Below are positions 47,425 to 55,944 of a DNA stretch of 64,000 bases, one piece after another; position 1 is the first letter of the stretch, and every line of letters starts with the position of its first letter. The DNA comes from Stutzerimonas nitrititolerans. GTDB taxonomy: Bacteria > Pseudomonadota > Gammaproteobacteria > Pseudomonadales > Pseudomonadaceae. The notes under the pieces were generated by a model, which was given only the letters and a program-made list of their open reading frames with translations, was not told the DNA's origin and did no database searches. The position numbers and the translations under genes were made by a program. The DNA lies in the NCBI RefSeq assembly GCF_003696285.1, contig NZ_RFFL01000018.1, forward strand, positions 1-64,000, given 5' to 3'.

Positions 47425-47546
47425 GCGGGACGGACCGATATCGGCTGCAGCGCTGTCCTTGACGGTCCGGCCGCCAGTGGGCGTCACTGAACCCTCGAAC
47501 CTGTCGGGCATCCTAATTACGAACCCACCGTAATCTGGAGCCACCC

Positions 47547-47759
47547 ATGACCGATGCCTTCGGCGGTATCTTTGGCCTGATCATCCTTGCGCTGGATATC
47601 TGGGCCATCATCAGTGTGGTGCGTAGCGACGCGGCAAGCGGAAAGAAGATCCTCTGGGTGCTGCTCATCGTCATCCTGCCGGTGCTGGGCCTGATCCTCT
47701 GGGGCATCATGGGGCCCCGCGGCAACCGCCCGGATGAGCGCAGCAACATCGGGCGTTAG
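47547..47759 (+). CDS. Small PLDc_N-type two-helix membrane protein, copy A
   Basis: The 70-residue protein has two membrane helices (FGLIILALDIWAIISVV and ILWVLLIVILPVLGLILWGIMGPRG), matching the domain found at the N-terminus of cardiolipin synthases. Stand-alone members are common and have no known role. GGAG precedes the ATG. It is followed after 6 bp by a clear paralogue. Confidence 0.78.
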   Translation: MTDAFGGIFGLIILALDIWAIISVVRSDAASGKKILWVLLIVILPVLGLILWGIMGPRGNRPDERSNIGR

Positions 47760-47765
47760 GCCACC

Positions 47766-47957
47766 ATGGATGACCTGAACGGCATTCTGGCGGTGCTGAT
47801 CCTGCTGCTGGATGTACTGGCCATCGTGCAGGTGTGGCGGACCCGTATCGAGACCGGGCGCAAGATCATCTGGAGCCTGGTGATTGCCTTGTTGCCGGTG
47901 GTGGGCTTGATCATGTGGTTCGTCGCCATGAGCCGTATCGGCAAGGTGCGGCTGTAA
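47766..47957 (+). CDS. Small PLDc_N-type two-helix membrane protein, copy B
   Basis: The 63-residue protein repeats the plan of its neighbour: LNGILAVLILLLDVLAIVQVWRT, then a basic turn GRKI, then IWSLVIALLPVVGLIMWFVAM. Shared positions (LDxxAIxxVxR, GxKIxWxLxIxxLPVxGLIxW) point to a tandem duplication. It is probably co-translated with copy A; the proteins may pair in the membrane. Confidence 0.75.
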   Translation: MDDLNGILAVLILLLDVLAIVQVWRTRIETGRKIIWSLVIALLPVVGLIMWFVAMSRIGKVRL

Positions 47958-48006
47958 CGGTCGAGTCGATATGTTGATTGGCTCTTCAGCAAGGCGAAGG
48001 CGATGC

Positions 48007-48070
48007 CTGTAGGGGCGAGCTTGCTCGCGATTCGGGCGTAGAGCTTCGCCAGCGAGCTGGCTCCTACAAG
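48007..48070. repeat. Pseudomonas REP pair (REPIN-like)
   Basis: Two inverted copies of the known Pseudomonas REP type: CTGTAGGGGCGAGCTTGCTC at 48007-48026 and, in reverse, the TCGCCAGC...GGCTCCTACAAG unit at 48046-48070. Each has its own small palindrome (CGAGCTTGCTCG; CCAGCGAGCTGG). It lies between the copy B gene and alkA. Confidence 0.85.
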
Positions 48071-48124
48071 AGGACTGGCGCCTGCATCGCACGGAGATGC
48101 GGCCTCATGAAGCGCGCCGGTGCT

Positions 48125-48991
48125 TCAACCGTAGTTGTGCCAGATATGCGCGGCCGCATAGGCCCGCCAGGGACGCCAGGCTTCGGCTCGGGCCAGGAGC
48201 GCCTTGGCCGATGGCGTTTCCGCGCCCCACAGCGGTGCCTTGAGCAGGCCGAGATCGGCCGCTGGAAACGCATCCGGCTCGCCGAAACCTCTCAGGGCGA
48301 TGTATTCGGCGGTCCAGGGGCCGATACCCGGAAGTTCGCACAGGCGCCTTACCAGTTCATCCGCTCCTGTCTCCACATGCAGCCGCAAGGCGCCCTCGGC
48401 CACTGCGGCCGCGAAGCGTTGCAGCGCCGTTACGCGCTTGCCCGGCATGCCGATGTTGTCCAGCGAGCCTTCGGCAATCGCGACGGCGGTCGGGAACAGC
48501 AGGCACAAGCCATCCGGGCCCTGGGACAGCGGCTCGCCCAGGCGTTCCACCAGACGTCGGGTGATGGTCACGGCAGCCTTGACCGAAACCTGCTGACCGA
48601 CGATCGCTCGCACGCTCTGCTCGAAGGGGTCGAAGGCGGTTGGCAGGCGCAGCCCAGGGTTGGCCGCAACCACCGGGCCGAGCAGCGGATCAGCGGCGAA
48701 ATGCGCGAGCAGGGCGGCGGGATCGGTGTTCAGGTCGAACATCTTGCTTATTCGCGGCACCAGCGATGGAGCCTGTTCGGCCAGGCTGTCGCCGAGCTGC
48801 AGTTCGAGGCGGTTCTGCTCGGGCAGCGGGCGGATGCCGAACCAGCCGCATCCATCACCCAGGCGCACGCTGCGGCTGTAGCGCAGCGGTTCGAGCACCT
48901 CGACGCCGGGTAGCAACCTCAGGGCGAAATAACGATGGAACTGTTGCCAGTCCCAAGGCGGAAGATAGGGCAGGTACAGGAGTTCGCTCAT
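48125..48991 (-). CDS. alkA: DNA-3-methyladenine glycosylase II (AlkA type)
   Basis: It removes alkylated bases. The 288-residue protein has the AlkA N-terminal domain (LPYLPPWDWQQFHRYFALRLLPGVE) and the helix-hairpin-helix LPGIGPWTAEYIALRG. This is followed by the catalytic Asp in FPAADLGL. The start MSELLYLPYL is the domain edge; a frame back to 49204 overlaps the speE leader. It is divergent from speE. There is no Ada domain in this frame. Confidence 0.92.
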   Translation of the reverse strand: MSELLYLPYLPPWDWQQFHRYFALRLLPGVEVLEPLRYSRSVRLGDGCGWFGIRPLPEQNRLELQLGDSLAEQAPSLVPRISKMFDLNTDPAALLAHFAADPLLGPVVAANPGLRLPTAFDPFEQSVRAIVGQQVSVKAAVTITRRLVERLGEPLSQGPDGLCLLFPTAVAIAEGSLDNIGMPGKRVTALQRFAAAVAEGALRLHVETGADELVRRLCELPGIGPWTAEYIALRGFGEPDAFPAADLGLLKAPLWGAETPSAKALLARAEAWRPWRAYAAAHIWHNYG

Positions 48992-49202
48992 GCCGTGACG
49001 ATAGCCTTCCCGAGCGATTCTGTCCCGATGTCTCGTAACGCCCATGGCACCAGTTGCGGTAATCCGAATGAATTTGCTCATCGCGAAAGCAGCTCTCGGT
49101 TTCGCCTGCCATTGGACCAAAGTAGAATGCGCTGCTTTCTTGTATACCCAGGCGGTACGCAAATTCAGCTGCCTTTTATGCCATCCATCACGGGAGATAC
49201 CC

Positions 49203-50063
49203 ATGAGCGACTATCAGGAAACTCTCTACGAGGGATACGGCCAGCGCTTCGCGGTAGACAGGATGCTGTATGAAGGTCGCACCGAGCATCAGCATCTGGC
49301 CATTTTCGAGAACGCCCGCATGGGGCGCGTCATGGCGCTCGACGGTGTGGTGCAGACCGCCGAGGCCGACGAATTCATCTACCACGAGATGCTCGCCCAC
49401 GTGCCGATCCTGGCTCACGGCCTGGCCCGGCGGGTGCTGATCATCGGCGGTGGCGATGGCGGGATGCTGCGCGAAGTCGCCAAGCACCGCGATGTCGAAA
49501 GCATCACCATGGCCGGGATCGACGGCAAGCTGGTGGAGATGTGCCGGGAGTTCCTGCCCGAGCATTCCAGGGGAGCGTTCGAGGATGCGCGCCTGAATCT
49601 GTTGATCGACGACGGCCTGCGTTTCGTCCTGAGCGTCGAAGAGAAGTTCGATGTGATCATCGTCGATTCGACCGACCCGGTCGGTCCGGGTGCGGCACTG
49701 TTCTCGCAAGAGTTCTATCAGGCCTGTCGCCGCTGCCTGAACGATGGCGGCATTCTCGTCGCGCAGAACGGCACGCCTTTTCTGCAACTGAACGAAGTGC
49801 AGGCCACCGCCAAGCGAATGAGCGGGCTGTTCCCCGACTGGCATTTCTACCAGGCTGCCGTGCCGACCTACATCGGCGGGGCGATGGCCTTCGCCTGGGG
49901 CGCATGCGATAGCGAGAGCCGCAAGCTTTCACTGGGAACGCTTTGCCAGCGATTTGCCGGCAGTGGCATCGTCACGCGCTACTACAACCCGCACGTGCAT
50001 CTGGCCGCTTTCGCGCTGCCGCAGTATGTGCTGCAGGCCATTGGCAAACCCAGCAACGACTGA
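49203..50063 (+). CDS. speE: Spermidine synthase (polyamine aminopropyltransferase) SpeE
   Basis: It transfers an aminopropyl group from decarboxylated SAM to putrescine, releasing methylthioadenosine, the feedstock of the mtn pathway. The 286-residue protein has an N-terminal beta domain (YEGYGQRFAVDRMLYEGRTEHQ). The nucleotide-binding VLIIGGGDGGMLREV and the DSTDPVGPG motif with the catalytic Asp follow. The start is MSDYQETLYEG at 49203. No speD lies beside it in the window. Confidence 0.95.
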   Translation: MSDYQETLYEGYGQRFAVDRMLYEGRTEHQHLAIFENARMGRVMALDGVVQTAEADEFIYHEMLAHVPILAHGLARRVLIIGGGDGGMLREVAKHRDVESITMAGIDGKLVEMCREFLPEHSRGAFEDARLNLLIDDGLRFVLSVEEKFDVIIVDSTDPVGPGAALFSQEFYQACRRCLNDGGILVAQNGTPFLQLNEVQATAKRMSGLFPDWHFYQAAVPTYIGGAMAFAWGACDSESRKLSLGTLCQRFAGSGIVTRYYNPHVHLAAFALPQYVLQAIGKPSND

Positions 50064-50171
50064 ATGACTGCGCCGGCTGCTGAAAAGAGTCGGCATGACA
50101 CGGGGGGCAGCGCGGCGACTATGCTTCAAGAAGCTGCACGCCGCAGCCGTTCGAACAGAAGGAGGCAGGGG

Positions 50172-50236
50172 CTGTCGACTGTAGTGTCGACAGTTGATAA
50201 CTCACAACGAGGCTAGGGCTTTCCAATCCGGAAAGC
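50172..50236 (+). other. Two perfect hairpins in the leader of the RraB-like gene
   Basis: CTGTCGAC (50172-50179) and GTCGACAG (50186-50193) form the first. GCTTTCC (50218-50224) and GGAAAGC (50230-50236) form the second, 31 bp before the start codon. Tandem hairpins in a 5' leader of a possible RNase regulator could take part in autoregulation; this is inference. Confidence 0.55.
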
Positions 50237-50267
50237 GGTTCATCCATGAGTGAGAGGAGGTTGTCTT

Positions 50268-50609
50268 ATGAGTACCACCTTCCATGAGGATGTCAGCAGC
50301 AACGTTCTACTGCGAATGAAGGAGGGCGGCTTCGATTTCGCCCGTGTCCATCCCATCGAGTTCTACGCCGTGTTTCCGGCCCGCGAGCAGGCCTGTGCGG
50401 CGGCGAGCAACTTCCGTGGTGAATGCATCAACGCCCAGGTGTCTCCCAGGGACGACGGCGCCTGGGACCTGCAGGTGAGCAAGGTGATGTATGCCACCTA
50501 CGACGGCATCGGGGATTTCGAGCAGGACCTGGAAAACCTGGTGGAACCCCTTGGTGGTGTCGTCGATGGCTGGGGGGTTACCCAGGAGCTGGGCACCAGT
50601 CCGGTTTAG
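50268..50609 (+). CDS. RraB-family protein (putative RNase E inhibitor)
   Basis: The 113-residue protein matches the RraB family, which in E. coli binds RNase E and alters RNA decay: VHPIEFYAVFPAREQACAAA, then the VSPRDDGAWDLQVSKVM strand pair and YDGIGDFEQDLENLVEPLGGVVDGWGV. The start at 50268 has a strong GAGGAG site. It stands alone after two leader hairpins. Whether it acts on RNase E in this genus is not shown by the sequence. Confidence 0.82.
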   Translation: MSTTFHEDVSSNVLLRMKEGGFDFARVHPIEFYAVFPAREQACAAASNFRGECINAQVSPRDDGAWDLQVSKVMYATYDGIGDFEQDLENLVEPLGGVVDGWGVTQELGTSPV

Positions 50610-50633
50610 GCGTTACGCACGACGGCCTCACGC

Positions 50634-51590
50634 TCACCCGAAAATCAATCCGCTGCGCAAGGCCTGGTCCCAGGGCGGGACCGGGCCGAAGCGCGTGCGC
50701 AGGAACTCCAGCAAAAGACGCGTGCGCGAGTCCGCCTCGCGGGTCAGCCGTAGCGCATAGATGCCGCTGGGCTCGGGGTCAGGCAGGCCGCTTTCACAGA
50801 ACAGGGGCAGCAGCTCGCCGTGCAAGAGGTTGTCGCTGATCAGCCAGGTGGGCAGGTGCGCGATACCCAGGCCGGCGAGAACGCCGCTGAGCAAGGCTTC
50901 GGCATTGTTGGCGACCATGCGCAGGCGCCGCGGGCGAAAAAGCTGACGTTTGCCGTCGCGCTCGAAACGCCAGGCGTGAGGCGGCGCCAGTGCATCCCAG
51001 TCCAGGCCATCATGTTCAAGCAGTTCTTCCGGCGCGCTGGGCATGCCGCGTCGACGCAGGTAGTCGGGGCTGGCGCAGAGAACCCTGACCATGGGGGCAA
51101 GAGGGGTTGCGACCAGCCGGGTATCGGCCAGCGGGCCGATGCGCAGCACCAGATCGACTTCACCCAGGTGGGCTCCGTGCAGGTCGACGAAGCTGTCGAT
51201 CAGCCGCAGCTGGATGTCCACGCCAGGGTAGGCCTGCAGAAACTCTGCGAGCGCGGGCGCCAGGTGCCGACGGCCGAACGGCGTCGGCGCATCGATGCGG
51301 ATGCGCCCGGTCGGTGTGCTGTCCAGGGCGGCGGCTTCGGCGCGCGCCAGGTGCAGTTCATGAACGATGCGCCGGGCGCGCTCAGCGAACGCCAGCCCCG
51401 CGGTGGTTGGACGTATCGCGTGTGTGCTGCGGCTGACCAGTTGCACGCCGAAGGAACGCTCCAGCGCATCGATGCGTCGCGCGATCGCCGAAGGTGTCAG
51501 TGCGTGGCGCCGTGCGGCGGCGGAAAAACTGCCGGTATCCAGCACATCGAGGAACAATCCGAATTGCTCGGAAAGGGCGTCGGTCTGCAT
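50634..51590 (-). CDS. LysR-family transcriptional regulator
   Basis: The 318-residue protein has an N-terminal helix-turn-helix (FLDVLDTGSFSAAARRHALTPSAIARRIDALERSFGVQL) and a C-terminal LysR effector domain with TGRIRIDAPTPFGRRHLAPAL. The start MQTDALSEQ is chosen; a frame from 51626 adds an unsupported lead. It is divergent from a TauE-type exporter gene, which is its likely target. The effector is unknown. Confidence 0.9.
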   Translation of the reverse strand: MQTDALSEQFGLFLDVLDTGSFSAAARRHALTPSAIARRIDALERSFGVQLVSRSTHAIRPTTAGLAFAERARRIVHELHLARAEAAALDSTPTGRIRIDAPTPFGRRHLAPALAEFLQAYPGVDIQLRLIDSFVDLHGAHLGEVDLVLRIGPLADTRLVATPLAPMVRVLCASPDYLRRRGMPSAPEELLEHDGLDWDALAPPHAWRFERDGKRQLFRPRRLRMVANNAEALLSGVLAGLGIAHLPTWLISDNLLHGELLPLFCESGLPDPEPSGIYALRLTREADSRTRLLLEFLRTRFGPVPPWDQALRSGLIFG

Positions 51591-51603
51591 GGCGTTTTTC
51601 CTG

Positions 51604-51613
51604 TTTTGCAAAA
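51604..51613. promoter_or_regulatory. TTTTGCAAAA palindrome between the LysR gene and the TauE gene
   Basis: A perfect 10-bp dyad 14 bp ahead of the LysR start, followed by GCGCAAAG. It is a candidate LysR site or part of the divergent promoters. Confidence 0.35.
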
Positions 51614-51698
51614 TGCGCAAAGCCATTGTGCGTGGCTGTGCGTTTCCGTTCCAGTTCTGTCAGCGTAGCATCGCGTTTTTTAAAAAGAGATGCCGGCG

Positions 51699-52454
51699 AT
51701 GGATCCGTTGGAAAGCGTGCTGAATGTTCTGTTGGGGCTGGTGCTGGGTACGCTGGGTGGACTGTTCGGGATCGGCGGTGGGTTGATCGCGATTCCTGTC
51801 GTGGGCGTGCTGTTCGGCCTCGATCAGCAACTGGCTCAGGGCACGGCGCTGGTGATGGTGGTGCCTAATGTGCTGCTGGCCATATGGCGCTATCACCAGC
51901 GCAATCGCATCGACATTCGCCACGCCGCAGCCTTGGGAATCAGCAGTTTCTGCCTGGCCATTGCCGGCTCTTCCATCGCGGTATCGCTGGACCCTGCGCA
52001 GATGCGGATCGGCTTCGTCGGCTTCCTGCTGGCGCTGGCGCTCTACAACCTGTTCCGTCTCATCCAGCGGCCCGTGCCGAACAATGGCGAGCTGCGTTAC
52101 CCCTGGCCCTGGCTGACGGCGCTGGGCGGTGCGGCGGGCGCGCTGGGCGGCTTGTTCGGGGTCGGTGGCGCGGTACTGGCCACGCCGGTGCTGACCAGCG
52201 TGTTTGGCACCAGTCAGGTGGTGGCGCAGGGGCTCTCGCTGTCGCTGGCGGCACCCAGTACGGGGGTCACCCTGGCCACCTATGCGCTGCATGGCCAGGT
52301 GAACTGGGCGCTGGGTTTGCCGCTGGCGGTTGGCGGCCTGCTGAGCATCAGTCTTGGCGTGAAGCTCGCCCACACTCTGCCTGAGCGGATGCTGCGGGTG
52401 CTGTTCAGTGCCTTCCTGGTATTCAGCGCGATCATGCTCGGCTACGAAACCTGA
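51699..52454 (+). CDS. TauE/SafE-family membrane exporter
   Basis: The 251-residue protein has eight membrane segments arranged as two halves, each opening with the family motif GGLFGIGGG / GGLFGVGGA. Relatives export sulfoacetate, sulfite or other organosulfur anions. The ATG at 51699 has GAGA at a proper distance; the ATG at 51690 touches the site and is less likely. Divergence from the LysR gene suggests regulated expression. Confidence 0.88.
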   Translation: MDPLESVLNVLLGLVLGTLGGLFGIGGGLIAIPVVGVLFGLDQQLAQGTALVMVVPNVLLAIWRYHQRNRIDIRHAAALGISSFCLAIAGSSIAVSLDPAQMRIGFVGFLLALALYNLFRLIQRPVPNNGELRYPWPWLTALGGAAGALGGLFGVGGAVLATPVLTSVFGTSQVVAQGLSLSLAAPSTGVTLATYALHGQVNWALGLPLAVGGLLSISLGVKLAHTLPERMLRVLFSAFLVFSAIMLGYET

Positions 52455-52579
52455 TTGACGGCCCGTCTCGCGTACCCCGCTGTGGATGTAGCCTGCGCCG
52501 GATGAACCAGCCGTCAAGCACGGTATGATTCGCATCCGTCCGCTGCCCTGCGGACAGGATTGGTCGGGGGAGGTTTTGG

Positions 52580-53134
52580 ATGCCGGGCAAACTGATCTAT
52601 CTGATGGGCCCCTCGGGCTCCGGCAAGGACAGCCTGCTGCAGCTTGCAAGCGACGACTTGCTGGCCAATGGCTGCCGGATCGCTCGGAGAGTCATCACGC
52701 GTTCGGCCGAGTCGGTTGGCGAGGACGCCCTCGGCGTCACCGCCGAGGCGTTCGCGCGAATGGTGGAGGAGGGTGCCTTCGCCTTGCACTGGCAGGCCAA
52801 TGGCCTGAGCTATGGCATCCCGAGGCAGATCGATGACTGGTTGGCCAGTGGTCTGGACGTACTGGTCAACGGCTCGCGCGAATACCTGCCGGTGGCCCGA
52901 CAGCGTTATCCCGATCTGCTCGCCGTACTGCTGGTGGTGCAGCCGGGGATGTTGCGCCAGCGACTGCTGGCGAGAAAGCGAGAAACCGCCGCGCAGATCG
53001 ACGCCCGTCTGGCGCGCAACGCGTCCTTTGTCGAAGCGGATGACGGCTGCGTGACGATCGACAACACCGGCCGGTTGGAGGATGCCAAGACGAGACTGAT
53101 CGATCTGGTCATGGATGCCCGTAGGCGTACCTGA
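52580..53134 (+). CDS. phnN: Ribose 1,5-bisphosphate phosphokinase PhnN
   Basis: It makes PRPP from ribose 1,5-bisphosphate in phosphonate breakdown. The 184-residue guanylate-kinase-like protein begins KLIYLMGPSGSGKDSLL, where GPSGSGKD is the P-loop, then RRVITRS, and HWQANGLSYGIP in the substrate region. A GGGGGAGG site precedes the ATG. The gene stands alone with no other phn genes nearby, so it may serve PRPP salvage more broadly. Confidence 0.88.
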   Translation: MPGKLIYLMGPSGSGKDSLLQLASDDLLANGCRIARRVITRSAESVGEDALGVTAEAFARMVEEGAFALHWQANGLSYGIPRQIDDWLASGLDVLVNGSREYLPVARQRYPDLLAVLLVVQPGMLRQRLLARKRETAAQIDARLARNASFVEADDGCVTIDNTGRLEDAKTRLIDLVMDARRRT

Positions 53135-53206
53135 CGCCGCCGGCGCCGATACTGCATTCGGGTCTTGTATCGAAGGCCGACGCGATAGGGGCGGCCGGGC
53201 TTTGCT

Positions 53207-54601
53207 TCAGGCGCTGTGTAGAGTCGTCGCGCGTGCCCGTCGAATCTCCTTGCGGGCGCTACGGGCCAGGCGAATGCTAAGCAGGACCGCTGCGCAGCTC
53301 AGGCCGGCGATCAGGCCCTGCCACAAACCGACCGGCCCGCTGGCTTTGCCGAGCATGTCCGTCAGGCCCAGCAGGTAGCCCAGCGGCAGGCCGATGCCCC
53401 AGTAGGCGAACAGCGTGAAGACCATGGTCATGCGGGTGTCCTGGTAGCCGCGCAACGCGCCCGCGGCGGTCACCTGCACTACGTCCGAGAACTGGAACAG
53501 CGCCGCATAGAAGAACAGCGCAGCCGCGACCCGGATGACGGCGGGGTCGGTGGTGTAGATGCGCGCGATCTGTTCGCTGAACAGCAGCATGGTGCCAGCC
53601 GAGAAACAGGCATAGAGCAGCCCGGTGGCGACGCCCAGCCCTGCGACGAAACGTGCATCGCGCGGCGCGTTACGGCCCAGGGCCTGGCCGATGCGCACGG
53701 TGATCGCCATGCCCAGCGACAGCGGGATCATGAAGATCAGCGATGTGAAATTGAGGGCGATCTGGTGCCCGGCGACCACGGTGGCGCCGAGCGCGCCGAT
53801 CAGCAGGGCGATCACCGAGAAAATGCTCGCCTCGGCGAATACCGCGACACCGATCGGCACGCCGACCGCCAGCAGCCGGCTGAGTTCGGGCCAGGCGGGG
53901 CCGTCAAAACGCTCGAACAGCCGGCTGGCTCGGTAATATTCGGCACGGCGTACCCAGAACAGCATGGCCAGGGCCATGAACAGCATGACCAGCCCGGTTG
54001 CCCAGCCGCAGCCGACGCCGCCCATGGCCGGCACGCCGAGCTTGCCGTAGATGAAGATGTAATTGAGCGGGATGTTCAGCAGCAGGCCGAGGATGCCGAT
54101 CACCATGCTGGGCCGAGTGTGCCCGAGGCCGTCGCTGTAGCAGCGCAGCACCTGGTACAGCGCCATCGCCGGAAAGCCGCACGCCACGGCGCGCAGATAG
54201 GCCATGCTGGGTTCGATCAGCGCCTGCTCGACCTTCAACAGATGCAGCACCGGCTCGGCGTTCCACATCAGCACCGCAGCCAAGCAGCCGACACCCACGC
54301 CCATCCATAGTGCCTGTCGCACCAGTGGACCGATCTGTTCATGTTCGCCAGCGCCGAAGCGTTTCGCCACGTTCGGCGTGGTGGCCAGGATCACTCCGGT
54401 GGTCAGCAGGAAGACCGGCACCCAGATCGAGTTGCCCAGGGCGACGGCCGCGAGATCATGAGAACTGACACGCCCGGCCATCAGAGTGTCGACGAAGCCC
54501 ATGGCGGTATTGGCCAGTTGCGCGATCATCATGGGGAAGGCAAGGGCGAAGAGGGTACGCAGTTCGCTGCGTACCCGTCTGAGTCTCGACTCAGTAGGCA
54601 T
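53207..54601 (-). CDS. MATE-family multidrug/cation antiporter (NorM-like)
   Basis: The 464-residue protein has 12 membrane segments. Family blocks are FPMMIAQLANTAMGFVDTLMAGR in the first helices and, near the start of the second half, VPIGVAVFAEASIFSVIALLIGALGATVVAGHQIALNF. Members expel cationic drugs and some fluoroquinolones in exchange for sodium or protons. The ATG at 54601 opens directly into the family sequence. It is divergent from pdxB. Confidence 0.92.
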   Translation of the reverse strand: MPTESRLRRVRSELRTLFALAFPMMIAQLANTAMGFVDTLMAGRVSSHDLAAVALGNSIWVPVFLLTTGVILATTPNVAKRFGAGEHEQIGPLVRQALWMGVGVGCLAAVLMWNAEPVLHLLKVEQALIEPSMAYLRAVACGFPAMALYQVLRCYSDGLGHTRPSMVIGILGLLLNIPLNYIFIYGKLGVPAMGGVGCGWATGLVMLFMALAMLFWVRRAEYYRASRLFERFDGPAWPELSRLLAVGVPIGVAVFAEASIFSVIALLIGALGATVVAGHQIALNFTSLIFMIPLSLGMAITVRIGQALGRNAPRDARFVAGLGVATGLLYACFSAGTMLLFSEQIARIYTTDPAVIRVAAALFFYAALFQFSDVVQVTAAGALRGYQDTRMTMVFTLFAYWGIGLPLGYLLGLTDMLGKASGPVGLWQGLIAGLSCAAVLLSIRLARSARKEIRRARATTLHSA

Positions 54602-54720
54602 TTCCGGGCTATCCGAACTGTATACAAGAGGCGCGCTAGTCTACGCGCGCCGAAGCGTGCCCGGAAGCCACATCGCTGTTCGCGAGGTCTAGAATAGGCA
54701 AATCGCACACGGAGCCCGAC

Positions 54721-55863
54721 ATGCACATTCTTGCCGACGAAAACATTCCCCTGGTCGAAGCCTTCTTTGCCGAGCACGGCGAAATCCGTCGCATGCATGG
54801 ACGCACCATCAACAGGGCCGCGCTCGGCGACAGCGAGGTGCTGCTGGTGCGTTCGGTCACCCGGGTGGATCGGGAACTGCTCGAGGGCAGCCGCGTACGC
54901 TTCGTCGGTACCTGCACCATCGGCACCGACCATCTGGATCTGGACTATTTCGAAGAGGCGGGCATCGCCTGGTCCAGTGCGCCGGGCTGCAACGCACGCG
55001 GCGTGGTGGACTACGTGCTCGGCAGCCTGCTGGCATTGGCCGAGGGCGAGGGCGTCGAGCTCGCCGACCTCCGCTACGGCGTGGTGGGTGCCGGCGAGGT
55101 GGGCGGCCGGCTGGTGGAGGTGCTGCGCGGGCTGGGCTGGAACGTGCGGGTCTGCGACCCGCCGCGCCAGGCGCGGGAGACCGGCGAATTCGTCGGCCTG
55201 GACGAGATCATCGAGGAGTGCGATGTCATCAGCCTGCACACGCCGCTGATCCTCGAGGGTGAGCACGCCACCTTTCATCTGCTCGACCAGGCACGCCTCG
55301 AACGGCTGCGCCCGGGCGCCTGGCTGATCAACGCCAGCCGAGGCGCTGTCGTGGACAATGCCGCACTGCGCGAACAACTGGCGCAACGCCCGGATATCCA
55401 GGCCGTGCTGGACGTCTGGGAGGGCGAGCCGCAGGTGGACGTGGCGCTGGCCGAACTGTGCTGGATCGCCACGCCGCACATTGCCGGCTACAGCCTGGAC
55501 GGCAAGTTACGTGGCACCGCGCAGGTCTACCAGGCGTTCTGTGCCAGCCGGGGGCTGGAGCCGAAGGTCGAACTGGCCGAACTCATGCCCGAGACGCCGT
55601 TGTGCGGATTGTCGTTCGCGGAAACGGCGAGCCCGGAGGATATGCTGGCGACCATCTGCCGAGCCGTGTATGACCCGCGCCGGGACGATGCGGCCTTTCG
55701 GCGAAGCCTGGCAGGCGACGACAAGCAGCGTCGGGCCGGATTCGATCGCTTGCGCAAACAATATCCGCCGCGCCGGGAAATAGACGGCCTGGAAATCGAG
55801 GTGGGCAGCCACGCGCAACTTCAGCAGATCGTACGGGCGCTGGGCTGCAGGCTAAAAGGCTAG
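54721..55863 (+). CDS. pdxB: Erythronate-4-phosphate dehydrogenase PdxB
   Basis: The second step of pyridoxal phosphate synthesis; serC elsewhere in the window acts next in the same pathway. The 380-residue protein has the D-2-hydroxyacid dehydrogenase plan: [20 protein letters not shown] for NAD, catalytic Arg in [10 protein letters not shown], and His in TPHIAGYS. The C-terminal dimerisation region (about 285-380) is PdxB-specific. GGAG precedes the ATG. Confidence 0.96.
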   Translation: MHILADENIPLVEAFFAEHGEIRRMHGRTINRAALGDSEVLLVRSVTRVDRELLEGSRVRFVGTCTIGTDHLDLDYFEEAGIAWSSAPGCNARGVVDYVLGSLLALAEGEGVELADLRYGVVGAGEVGGRLVEVLRGLGWNVRVCDPPRQARETGEFVGLDEIIEECDVISLHTPLILEGEHATFHLLDQARLERLRPGAWLINASRGAVVDNAALREQLAQRPDIQAVLDVWEGEPQVDVALAELCWIATPHIAGYSLDGKLRGTAQVYQAFCASRGLEPKVELAELMPETPLCGLSFAETASPEDMLATICRAVYDPRRDDAAFRRSLAGDDKQRRAGFDRLRKQYPPRREIDGLEIEVGSHAQLQQIVRALGCRLKG

Positions 55864-55944
55864 CGCGCAGGTGACGGGCCGGATGCAATTTGCGGCTTGC
55901 TCCGCTAGCATTACCCGTCCTCTGCTTTATCCCGCGATGGTGTT

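Noticed and set aside
55864..55944. 4.5S SRP RNA ahead of dnaX
   Set aside because: That RNA gene lies near dnaX in some Pseudomonas, but these 81 bases lack its conserved GGAAGG-type loop and are too short.
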